Shown one piece after another: positions 1 to 11,356 of a DNA stretch of 31,959 nt; positions within the stretch are counted from its first letter, which is position 1, and every line of letters starts with the position of its first letter. Made by a program: the position numbers and the translations under genes. The stretch comes from Conidiobolus incongruus B7586 (lineage: Eukaryota > Entomophthoromycota > Entomophthoromycetes > Entomophthorales > Conidiobolaceae), in contig JNEM01016562.1 in NCBI GenBank assembly GCA_000697335.1, positions 1 to 31,959 of the forward strand, in the 5' to 3' direction. Under the pieces are notes generated by a model. That model saw only the letters and a program-made list of their open reading frames with translations, did not search any database and was not told the origin of the DNA.

Positions 1-2079
1 ACTACTAATTTTAAACTAAAACTAATTAAAATAAAGTTATTTAATTTAATGACATAAAAACATATTTTAGTAAATTTAATAAAAAGATTAAATATTTCAA
101 AAAGATAAAGAATTATTTTATGATTATTATATTAATTTTACCTAAAAATATAATAATAAGTTAATTATTATTGAAATTTTTATATTATCTTTAAGTGTAA
201 AGTATCTTTATAAAGCTAATAAAGGAATTATTATTAAAATATATTAAAGTATTTTAAAGAATAAATTGAAAAAACTATTGAATAATATAAGTTAAATAAA
301 TCTAATATTATTTTCTAGTAAGATAATTTTTTTATTATATTATAGCTTTTATTACCAAATAGCTTAAAATAATAAAATAATATTTATAAAATAACTTTTT
401 TAATCTTTTAATTTTAACCTAAATAAATATCTTTAGAATTAATAAAATAAGTTATTAAAGTTTTCCTTTTAGTAAAAAATTTAAATTAATTTTAAAAAAA
501 TATTGAAGAAATATAATACAAGACTAACCTTTTTTAAATTAAAAAGTTAATTGATTTTATATCTTGATAAACTTAATTAAGTTAAAAAGGTTAAAAATAA
601 ATATATTAAATTTTAATTTTTTTTATCACAAAAAACCTATAAATTTATAATTTATCTTAAGTAAAATTTAAAGATTGATATTTTAATAAATTAATAATTA
701 AATATCAACATCTAATGATTTATATTATCAATAAGTATATATAATTTTCATTATTTAATTTAAGTTTATTTCATTAGATATTAATTATATTATTAGTAAA
801 AATATAAGTGTTTTTGATTTTATGACTTAATTTTGTAGGTTAGTATATAACTTTATAAAAATTTTCTTTCTTTAATAAATAAATCTAATATTATATAGGT
901 AAAAAATCATTAAATGATATATTTTAAATATTATAAAATTTTTCTAATATTAATTAATTTTATCCATAAATAAATTTATATTAAAATATTTATTTTTTAT
1001 TTTAATTAAAGCTATAATAGTATTTATAATTTGATTAATTTATTAGCTATAATCTTATCTTATTATTTTTATATTATTTTATTAATATTTTTATTAATTA
1101 AAAGTTGAAAAAAATTTAATCTTCTTAATTTTTCTTAATTTTTTTTATTTGAATATTTTATTAATTTTGTTTTTTATAGGTAATATTTTATTTTTAATTT
1201 TTTGTTAAAAATAATAATATATAATAAAATAATCATTTATAAATTTATTTGTTATATTATATTTTTTAATGTTTCAACTAAAAAATATATATTTTTAAAT
1301 TTTTTCAAATATAATTTCAAAAATTTTTCTTTTAATTATGTTGATTTTTATTGATATTTAAAATTTTAAAAAATATTTTTTTATAATTATAAATTTTAAA
1401 TTTAAAATACAGAATATTTATAGTTGGATTTTAATTAATATTTAAAATAATTGTAATATTACCAATAATAATCTATTTTTAAAACTTGAATTTCATAGTC
1501 CTATCAAAATTAACTTAAATTAATTTACCTTTTAATTAAAATTAAAAGAACAAAAAACAAAGATTTTATAATAAAGGAAAAAAATAATAATAATATTACT
1601 ATATTAACAAAATATCTTTAAAAAGGTTTCTTTTATTATTTATATATAATAAGACTTTACCATCAGATAAGACAAATAAAATATATAGCTATTATAAAAT
1701 ATTTTATAAAATAACATCAAGATATTTATATTATAGATAATAATCTAACTAAAACTTGGTCAAATATTATAAAATATGTTTTAAACTAATAATAATTCTT
1801 GGAATAATTAAAAATAAAGTTTAAATATAATAAATATAAAATAATATTTTATTTAAACGCTTTAATTAGTTAAAATTAACAAAGATCAATTAATAAGGTT
1901 TTTTATTGATTTTATTCTTTATATATTTATATATATTATTTATATTTATTAAATATAAAATAAAAAATATAACTATATAAATTTAAACTTAAAATAAGTT
2001 ATTTATCATTTAATATTAAATATATCAGTTTAATTCATATTAGGAAAATATAATAAAATTATAATATAAAACTTAATAT
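1..2079. other. extreme A/T block without recognisable gene
   Basis: This stretch is almost entirely A and T, with few G or C and no long open frame. It has the texture of heavily mutated repeat DNA rather than ordinary spacer. I could not tie it to a family. Its right edge runs into a decayed transporter copy, and the exact border is unclear because the 3' end of that copy is badly worn. Confidence 0.5.
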
Positions 2080-3310
2080 AGAAAAAATCAATAAAAATTT
2101 CAAATATAGTGGTTATATTAAGATATTAGTTTTTAAATAAAACAACAATTATTAATATTATATTAGTTATAATACTTACTAATATTTTATTATTAAATTA
2201 AATAAAAGATATTATAAAATCTATATAAAGGTTTGATAATTAAAAATTATTAATAAATATTAAATAGATTAATTTAATAAGAATAAAATTATTAAAAATC
2301 TAGTAATATTGATAACAAATATAATATATATATATATACAAATATTTTTCTCGATATTTATTAAAATAATTAAGAAAAATATTAATAATTATATAAGCAA
2401 TAATATAATAAAACCATTAAAAATAATTATGTCAAATTATTGAATACCATTTTATTAATAGATATAAAAAGAAATTAAGTCATAGAAAAAAAGATAAATT
2501 ATATATATATATATATAAACTTTACAACCTGTTATGACTTTTTTAGACTGATATTTTGATAATTTGCTATAAGGCGAATTAATATGATCATTTAATAATT
2601 TATTAACCAAGTAATCTCTTTCTAATTAAATAAGCCACTTAATATTATTAAGTATTTTAAGCAATAGCTACCAAGTTAAGATACTTAATAAAATTGATAA
2701 TAATCCTTAAAAAATAAAAATCACCTACTAAGTTAAGAATTTTTATATTATATCAATATAACTCATGTTATAAAATAATTCAATATTAAATATTATACGT
2801 AAAATAGATAAAATAAATATAAAAATCCTTAAACCTTATTTTATATATATATATCAAAAAGACAAATAATAAATTAACCCTAGAAACAACCTAGTTTCTA
2901 TAATACCCAAGGAGAGCCTCCTTTTTATTAAACCCTTAAAGTTTTTTATAATTGCTAGGGCTAGAGTAATAATACCCCAAGTAACCATAATTTAATTAAT
3001 TCATTTAAGTAAAGATATTTTTTTTAATATTAGATTAGATATAGTTTCAAAAAGAATATAGCTGATAAAAAAATGGATAAGCGCCAAGAAAATTATAATT
3101 AAGTGAGTTTGAGTTTTTCTTCCATTTTGTATATTCTGGCATAACCAATATTTATATATATAATAATAAGAACAGATATGTTAGTGTTATATTAGATATT
3201 AATTTTCAATCCTAACTTGACTTTTTTATTTCATATTTATCAAATTTGTTCATAGAAGATAATTTACTATGAAATTTATTAATATCTTTTAATTAAGCAA
3301 AATTCATATT
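2080..3310 (-). pseudogene. decayed ACS-family MFS transporter copy (unit 1 of the array)
   Basis: This is a relic of the same transporter gene as the five intact copies, and no long frame remains. Collinear similarity to the gene at 7346-8794 is visible in several places. Positions about 2130-2220 match the segment for helices 10-11 (SWLNNNM, TKAGTASAM). Positions about 2520-2740 match the central loop. Positions 2740-2900 match helices 4-6 without a large gap. Positions 2900-3200 match helices 1-4, and 3220-3290 match the N-terminal tail. Nearly all differences replace C with T or G with A. For example, the segment at 2993-3030 keeps the alignment while most G and C positions have become A or T. 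This looks like repeat-induced or methylation-driven mutation, not random drift. The 3' (left) limit is approximate. Confidence 0.8.
2501..2516. repeat. (TA)n microsatellite
   Basis: A pure run of alternating T and A lies inside the decayed transporter copy. It is probably slippage in DNA already driven to A/T. Confidence 0.8.
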
Positions 3311-3778
3311 TTTTCAATATATTTTATATTATTAATTATAAAAAATTTAAATAAAATATATATTAATAAATTATAATATTTATAAAACTTTGGACTTGAA
3401 TTAATTCTATATATATTCTAAAAATTTAATTAAATATATTTTTGCTTTAATTTAATTTATATTATCTGATATTATAGATGATTACAAATTTATATTATTT
3501 AAATAAAAGTCAATTAGTTCTTTAGAAAAAGTATTTAATTTAAAAAGAACACAGTATAGAATTAATGTGAAATAAATAAATTAAATATTTAAATTAAAAA
3601 TACTTTGGTAATAAAAAATAAGAAAGTAAATTATTATATTATTTTAGGTTAAAATTTATTTAAAAATTAAAAATTAGTAAATTTTTATTATTAACTAAAA
3701 GATTTTTAGTGTTTAAAGGCTAGAGAAATTTTTCTTAACTATAGCTATATATAATATTAAAATTTTGTATTTTTAAAA

Positions 3779-3812
<34 letters not shown>

Positions 3813-4339
3813 TAAAATTAGTAATTTTAATTACATTCTTAGTTATACCATTGAAAACATAACTGAGATGAAAACCTTTAGATATTTATATAATAAAAAT
3901 CAATAATTTTGAATATCTATCTATTTAAGGATATCTTATATATATATGCTTTGTATATTTTTTTAGAAATTTAATTGATTAATTCAATTTATTTTCTTCA
4001 ATATATTTTATTTTTCAAATGCATTTATCTATGCAAAAATTGATTTATATAATATTATGTTTTTTTATAAGTTGATAGCAGATATGGATAAAAATAATAT
4101 TATTAATGTAATTAATGATTTTATCATATTATATTTATAATATTGAATATTATTATAAGATTATCTAAATTAATTCTATTATATACAAATATATTATTAT
4201 TATTTAAACTCTAATAACATATATAATTGCTAATAATATTAAGGAAAATAATTTAAATATTATTTAATTTATAAAAATATAATTCATCAAAAATTGGTTG
4301 CAATATTTAAAGATATTATTTATTTCATTATTATTAATA
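3311..4339. other. A/T-rich spacer, no gene seen
   Basis: This is the upstream side of the first decayed transporter. It contains a long TA run near 3784-3808 and no open frame of note. Composition remains extreme, like the block to its left. Confidence 0.5.
3784..3808. repeat. (TA)n microsatellite
   Basis: An uninterrupted alternating TA run, the longest in the window. It is a simple repeat with no sign of function. Confidence 0.85.
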
Positions 4340-5535
4340 TAGAGATTAAATAAAATCATAAATTTAAAATCAAAATTAAATATATAAATTAATATATAAT
4401 AAATAAAATTTATTAAATAATATAAAATTAACAGCCACTTTTACTATTAATAACTTTTTTTTATACTTTTAGTCAACTTCTAATATCTAAAAAATAGTTT
4501 TTTTATTAAAGACTAAAATATAATTATTTATAAATTAATTTAATTTATTTGCAAGATTTTTTTTCTTATAAACTATTTTTTTAATTATCAAAAACAATTA
4601 TAATCATATAAGCTATAATCAAGTAAATATACTAGATATAGTAACTTTTTTTAATTTTTTTTATATATAAAATCTTTTATAGCTTTAACTTTATATATTT
4701 TATAATTATTATGTAAAATAATAAATATCTTTAATTTATATTAAAAACACCATTAAAAATTATTTTACTTAAAAAATTAATATATAGTTTATTATTAATT
4801 AATTTTCCTTGAGGTATTAAATAAAAAAACCATATATCATTATAATCTATTAAATTAATTAATATTTATTTATATTTAAAGTATTGATGTAATAAAATTT
4901 ATAAAAAGGATTAATTTAACTAAACCTAATATTTTGTTTGATTTTTAAATAAAAGAAAATATAAAAGAATTTAATATTTATCAATTATAAGTATATAATA
5001 TAAAAACCTTTGTTTTTAGTTATACCTTAATAAGTTTAATTTAACTATAGTTACTTTAATATTTTTTAACTTTTTAATAAACTATAAAATATATATTTTA
5101 GATTTTTATTAATTAATCTAAATTTAAACCTATGTATAAATAATAAAATTATGTAGTTAATATAAAATTGCTTTAATAATTCTTTAATTAAAATAAAATG
5201 GTGTTTTTTAATATATTCTTTTAATTTATAAAAAGTAAAGAAATAATATTAGAAATTAATTTTTTAGATTTTGATAAATTTTAAATAATGTCCCTTTAAG
5301 CTTTAAAGTCACAAATCTAGTGATATATGGTAGTTTTAAATAAAACACCATCTTTATAAGCTGTTTGCAAGTTTTAGATGATTTTAAAGGATTTATGGTT
5401 AAGTTTTATAGATACAAAAATGAAAGCCTTTTGATAATTGTAATTTAGTTTAAGCATGATTAAATTTAAGTGTAAATTTTAAAATCAAAATATTTTAATA
5501 AAAAAAAATAATTAAAATTGAATATATATATATAT
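4340..5535. repeat. dispersed repeat, copy 1 (about 1.1-1.2 kb)
   Basis: This segment is collinear with 30890-31959 in the same orientation. Shared landmarks include an eight-T-rich stretch followed by ctaatatctaaaaaatag (4480s and 31014s), ctagatatagtaactttttt (4630s, with one or two changes near 31160), and ataagctgtttgcaagtttt (5357s, near 31777). Both copies end in a run of A followed by TA repeats. Copy 1 keeps more G and C than copy 2. The left edge is approximate and the family is unknown. No terminal inverted repeat or target duplication is clear, and no open frame survives. Confidence 0.75.
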
Positions 5536-5541
5536 ATATAT
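5522..5541. repeat. (TA)n microsatellite
   Basis: An alternating TA run at the right end of dispersed repeat copy 1. The other copy shows TA alternation at the matching place, so it may belong to the element's end. Confidence 0.7.
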
Positions 5542-7345
5542 AGTTTGAAAATATTTATTTTCCTAAATATTCTATATATATAATTTTTCAAAATATATAA
5601 TATGTTTGAAAGATCAGAAATTAAAAAATTTGCCATTTTTTAATTTCCATACTAATATCATAAAATTCAATAAATTTTAGCCTAAATATTAATATTAGAA
5701 ATTAAATGGAATTTTGAGAATTGATCAGATTATAACAAGGATATCTAAGTTAAGCTATAGTTTTATATTTGTATATTATCCTAATTACATATATATAACA
5801 TATACCAATTTCTAAATATGATTTCTAAAAGTATCAAAAAGATCTTAAATTTTTAAAATTATAATAATTTTATTTAATCAATAATTGTGTAAAGTATAAA
5901 ATTAGTTGCTATTTAATCAGACTAGATGGTAAGATCTATACAAGATCAGTGAATAAAATTTTTCAAGTTAGGAATAATTTTACTTTTTAATTAAAAATAC
6001 AGAATAATTCATGTTAAAACAAATCAAACAGGTATAATTAATGGAAAAATATTAAAGCTTGATAATTTAGAAATTTTGATGATACCAAATACCTTGGAAA
6101 TCGAAGAATTGGATAGAAAAAAAATATAATCAACTCATAATATTTAAATATGATATAAGGAACCGAACATATAATTGTACGAATATTTTTAGATAGTGTA
6201 TTTATAATTATATATTAGATTAAATTGATCATTTGATTTATATAGTTATAAAAGTATATTAACTTATATTTTAAAATATAATAGTTCTATAAGGAATCTT
6301 ATTTCAAATCAATGTATAAAAGCTTCTAACTATATCATTGGAATAAATACTTGATCTTATAAAAAATATTCGATTCGAATTTTTAGAAATTTATAATTAC
6401 CTCCTCAAAGATCCAATATTGATTAATTAATAAATTCTACGAATTGTGAATAATATTGTTTCAAATTTGTATGATGATAAAATCATATATTAATATGATA
6501 AATATATTGCTAAATAAAATTGAATAAACCATATATGTTAAATATATAGGCTATATGGATTTATCATTCAAAAGTCGAGGTAGAGATATTAATACAGATA
6601 TGATTTATCCAAACCTTGAAGAATAATGGTATTAAATAATTTTAATATTAAAAATAAACTTTAAAACTTTAAAAAATTCAATTTTGAGATTGTGTTTTAG
6701 CGCAGATATTATAATGTATGATTTTACAATTAAATGGATAAGAATGTTCTGAAACCATATATATAAATATGATTATGTTTGTAAATTCATGGATTTATAT
6801 ATTATTAACTTTTAGTAATTTAAAGTTCTTAATTAGAAATGATAAAAAATACATTTCCTATAAAACAATGGATCGTGAGCTAGACTAATAATATTAAACT
6901 TCGATACTAGAGTAATCAAGGTCAATATCTTGACAAGTATATCAAACTGAACATAAATCATTAAGCTAATTTATATTTCATCTTATTAATAGTTTGATAA
7001 ATTTAATTACTCGAATATATATTTAGTATAATAAAGATTAGTGTTATAAAATTACTAATATTTATGTATATCAAAGTAATTGAATTTTTACATTTAATAG
7101 ATTGGATTTTGGGAATATTAAAAATTTCCTAAACATTACATTTTGTTTTAATTCTTATATTAATATGGAATCATTAAATATTCAAATATCTTACACAGAG
7201 AGGTTTTTACTTTGACAATTTAACTTAAAACATTATTTTATATATATTCAATGAAAAGAGATTTAATTACATGTTTACTATAAAAAGTAAGAAAACTTAA
7301 TAATCCTCGATATCAGGTATACAGAATCTATAGTGGTTTATAATT
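5536..7345. other. intergenic spacer, no gene seen
   Basis: This lies between dispersed repeat copy 1 and the 3' end of transporter A. Base use is AT-rich but far more varied than in 1-5500, so it looks like ordinary spacer. I see no coding region, RNA gene or clear repeat. It probably includes the 3' untranslated region and polyadenylation signals of transporter A near its right edge, but AATAAA-like strings are too common here to pick one. Confidence 0.5.
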
Positions 7346-8794
7346 TTAAAGAGTATATCTGAAATCTTTTAAATTTAAGCCATCCGATCTTTGATTAAGC
7401 TCAAAGCCATCTCTAGAGGCTATAACTTCTAACTTGGAGTTCTCCCTTTGCAAACAATATCTCAATATTATAGCAATTATCATTGTGAAAATCAAAAAGG
7501 ACATACTAGTAAGATGACTGGGTATAAATCTAGGTGCTTCATTCATACGATACATTTGACCAGAAATAATACCTCCAATATTACCAAAGGAGACAACCAT
7601 TGCAGATGCTGTACCAGCCTTAGTACTTCCTATCATATTATTATTCAGCCATGATAGAATGATTGGATTACAAGTAGCAACACCAACCACAGCTAAAATA
7701 GATCCGAAATACTTCATATGAATAGAATTTACAAGTGCCATGATTAAATATCCAGTCGCACCAACAATTAATGGGATACAAAAATGAAAGCATCGTTCCA
7801 TCTTCTTGTCTGAGTGATAAGCAAAAGTAATTGTTGTTATAACACCAATAGCATATGGGGGTGTAGTCAAGAGTAATGAGGTGATTTTTGGAAATCCCAT
7901 ACCCGTAATAATTGTAGGAAGGAGTTGAGCATTTGCATATATAGGACAAACAATTCCAAAGTAACCGAGCATATAAAGATAAATTTTATAATCTGTGAGA
8001 GCTTCTATAAATTGTTCTTTTCTAAATGCTTTGGCTTCTGAATCCGTATGATCATCCAACAACCTTTGAACCAAGAATTCCCTTTCTAATTGGGAGAGCC
8101 ATTGAACCTTATTAGGAGTACTAGGTAACAACCACCAACTGGCAATACCCAATAAAACTGAAGGTAATCCCTCAATAATAAAAATCCATTGCCATCCAGA
8201 TAATCCACCATGCTTATCAATGAAACTAATACCATAAGCCAGAAGTCCACTGAAGGAGCCTGCTAAACTGGTACATGAAGAAAATAGAGCAATTCTAAAG
8301 CCTTGTTCCTTACGAGTATACCAAAATGATAAATAATAAATAATCCCCGGAAACAACCCAGCCTCTGCAACGCCCAAGAAAAACCTTCCTGCCATTAAAC
8401 CTTCAAAGTTCTTCACAGCTGCCATAGCCATAGTAATTGCACCCCAAGTAACCATAATTCGAGCAATCCATTTAGGTGGAGATACTTTTTTTAACATAAG
8501 ATTGGATGGAACTTCAAAGAGAACATAGCCGATAAAGAAAATGGACAAACTCCAAGAGAATTGTGATTGAGTAAGTTTGAGCTCTTCTTCCATTCGATAT
8601 ATCCTGGCGTAACCAATATTAACACGATCCAAGAATGAGAATAGATATAACACTGCCATGTATGGAATTAACCTCCAATCTAATTTTCTGATTAATTTTT
8701 TAACTTCATATTCATCGAACTCATCCTTTGAAGATAATTCGTCTCTTAATTCGATTACTTTTGATTTAGTTGCTATCTTTTTAGTATCATCCAT
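7346..8794 (-). CDS. ACS-family MFS transporter A (Tna1/Dal5-like permease)
   Basis: A 482-residue plasma-membrane permease predicted to import a small organic anion such as a vitamin, nicotinate, allantoate or a dipeptide by proton symport; the substrate is not readable. About twelve membrane segments are visible: roughly 42-58, 79-99, 108-126, 132-155, 166-190, 200-224, 271-295, 305-326, 336-356, 362-381, 392-412 and 429-448. Family marks are LFSFLDRVNIG near 51-61, GRFFLGVAEAGLFPG at 136-150, YHSDKKMER at 326-334 and LSWLNNNM at 380-387. A 45-residue loop separates the two halves. The first ATG gives the usual length and has A at -3. There is no intron and no signal peptide. It is closest to transporter B, with a 326-bp identical run (8345-8670), but 7509-7588 is identical to transporter C instead, suggesting gene conversion. 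Family is certain; subfamily and substrate are inferred. Confidence 0.95.
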   Translation of the reverse strand: MDDTKKIATKSKVIELRDELSSKDEFDEYEVKKLIRKLDWRLIPYMAVLYLFSFLDRVNIGYARIYRMEEELKLTQSQFSWSLSIFFIGYVLFEVPSNLMLKKVSPPKWIARIMVTWGAITMAMAAVKNFEGLMAGRFFLGVAEAGLFPGIIYYLSFWYTRKEQGFRIALFSSCTSLAGSFSGLLAYGISFIDKHGGLSGWQWIFIIEGLPSVLLGIASWWLLPSTPNKVQWLSQLEREFLVQRLLDDHTDSEAKAFRKEQFIEALTDYKIYLYMLGYFGIVCPIYANAQLLPTIITGMGFPKITSLLLTTPPYAIGVITTITFAYHSDKKMERCFHFCIPLIVGATGYLIMALVNSIHMKYFGSILAVVGVATCNPIILSWLNNNMIGSTKAGTASAMVVSFGNIGGIISGQMYRMNEAPRFIPSHLTSMSFLIFTMIIAIILRYCLQRENSKLEVIASRDGFELNQRSDGLNLKDFRYTL

Positions 8795-11356
8795 TTTATT
8801 AATGACAATAGTGATTTAATATTTTAAGATTTGATAGTCTAATGAATCCGAAATTGATCTATTTATAAACAAAATATGATAGCATTGTTTTAGAATTTCT
8901 GACCAATTAATTTTTGTTTTCAATATATTTTTTAATCAATAAATTAAGTCACATTGACGTTAGCATAATGGCATTGATTCAAAAAGGAAAAGTTACTCAA
9001 TCTGAATCAAAAAATATTAATCCAAGGTTAAAACTTGTGATACATGAATATTCAGAATATTATTCACAAGATCAAGTCTTAAGTTTTAGTGAGTTCTAAC
9101 AGGATTTAGAACTTCACTTTTTTCTATATTTTATCAAATTTTTGGAATATTATATTCAAAATATTTGATACAGGTTATTACATTCTATAAAACATTATTA
9201 TTAATTTTTGATATAAATAACTGTAATTACTTATGTTAAAAATTTTATAGGTGCTAAGAAGTTAATAAATAATCAACTTTAAAACAAAATGCATAATTTT
9301 ACAATTAAATTTTCAATGTAATCATTTTTTTAAAATACTTTGATTGTGATAATTTGATTTAAAATTAATGAGCTTTAAGTAGGAATTTAATATAACAAGT
9401 CAAAGATATTATGTAATTTGAATGATTAAAAATAGTATGGTATACAAACAAATTAACTATTATCAATATATTCTCGTGAGTACATCTATTTTATATCGAT
9501 TATTAATTAATCTTACAAATACGACTTGATTTTTAAAATTGTATCCATTTCACCTTTTATTATATTATAAATGCACTCATATACAATTTAATTTGATAAC
9601 TCTATCATATTAGTAATCTGGCATTAGTCTGTTCAAAGCTATTTTATATATTACTAAAGGTTAGTTTTTGAATAAATGACTTGTTTATTGATAACTCCAA
9701 TATTATCTTTGAGACGAATAGACAATCTATCAGCTCTTTTTTCTACAACAATATATAACCAAATCATGCGTTTTTACTCTACCGCTTTTATTTGAATATA
9801 TTTTTTATAATTCTGAAAATAAATAAAAAATTTAATATAAGTTAAAATCATTGAAACCAGATTATATGAGATTAAATATCTTTCGACATTAGAAAAATAT
9901 ATTATATTCGCTCGTATAACTAGACTGGGGTAAGGTTGTTAGTGTAATAGAAACGCATTTAGTATAAAAATAAAAAAATAATAATTTTTGATACTAATAA
10001 TATTTCATATTCAGCAATTTTAAAATGTTCAATATGAGCTTTAGAAATTGAGTATGATAAGAATCTTATTATTGGTTTAAATATGTCCAGAGCCAAAACT
10101 AACAAAGATATATAAGGGCAATATCATCAGGTTAGCAACTTTATAACTATAATTGATTAAATATTATATTACCTGATTGAAAATATATCTAACACAAAAT
10201 GAAGAAAATCTTTGAATTTGAATTTAGCTAATCATAAAATCGAATTAATTATCATATCAATGTAATTTTCAAAGTTCATATAAGGATGTAAATAAATACA
10301 TATTACTATTTTGAAATCAAAACTGCACATTATGTCATGTTTTGTGATGAATTTTTAATAATATATTCATCAATATTTTCGACCAATATCCAACTATATA
10401 TTAGTTCGTATAGCTTAGGTTCATTCAAATATATCTATAATATATCGAGGTTTAAAAAATATAGATTCTACCGATATTTATGAATCTCTGAAATATATAC
10501 TCACATATTATATATTGTTATGAAAAGAGGTTTGAGTTCGTTATCAAATCAATTATCAACTCACTACAATCATATTCACTTTAGAAGAGCAAACATTAAT
10601 TACATTTTTGTTGATTTATAATATTGTTTAAAAAATTCGAAATAGTAGACTAAAATTTTTTTATGTAAGCAATATAAGTTATTTTGCTCTTAATTCTATC
10701 AAGGTTCGACTATATTACACTGTTTATATAAATGGATTGTCATAAATGAGTGTTACTATTGCTAAAATATTTGTAGTAGATTATAACAACATAACATGCG
10801 GAATAAATATATATAATGAATATATTATATATATTCTATTTCAAAATGATAAACAATCTGTTTTCATTATAATATTAAACTAAAACAGATTCAAATTCAA
10901 TCCAATCATTTACATATGCGAGAAAAATAATGAATACAATAGCAACAATAATTGATAAAACACAACATCAAAAACATGATTTATATAGTATAACTGCTAT
11001 ATTTTCATTTTAATTTGTTATAAACATTGAGTTAAACACTTAAAGGTTATATAAGCATTTTCAAAATTGCTATTATTACCTAAAATCATCAATAAGCAAT
11101 TTTGATCATTTTAGATTTATTTCGAGAATTATTAATCTCTAGTAAGTCTATATATTGATATTAAACTATATACTGAGTGCCCAACATTAGCCATTTAAAT
11201 AAAATCAAATTGAATAAATCATATAATCAAATACTTGGTAGATTATATTTACAAGAAAAAACTATTTAACTATGTATTTATTTTATGTGAAAATTACTTT
11301 ATTCAATAGTTATAATTGGATATTCGATATTTAGAAAATCCTGAGACTAGAAAAGT
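8795..11356. other. intergenic spacer between transporters A and B
   Basis: About 2.5 kb with no convincing gene. It should hold the promoter of A at its left edge and the 3' region of B at its right edge. A 61-codon open frame at 8914-9099 on the plus strand has somewhat richer base use, but no recognisable motif and no second copy near the other transporters, so it is not called as a gene. Confidence 0.5.
8862..8867 (-). promoter_or_regulatory. candidate TATA box for transporter A
   Basis: TATAAA reads on the minus strand about 70 bases upstream of the A start codon, in a locally less repetitive stretch. In DNA this AT-rich the match may be chance. Confidence 0.2.

Noticed and set aside
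3784-3808. TA runs as possible replication origin or centromere signal
   Set aside because: TA runs occur in many places in this window and nothing else marks an origin or centromere.
7668-7949. Second minus-strand frame inside transporter A, repeated at 11652-11960 in B
   Set aside because: An out-of-frame shadow of the true coding frame, preserved because the DNA there is nearly identical between A and B.
8914-9099. 61-codon plus-strand frame upstream of transporter A
   Set aside because: No motif, no homologous text upstream of the other transporters and a length expected by chance; kept only as a note in the spacer entry.
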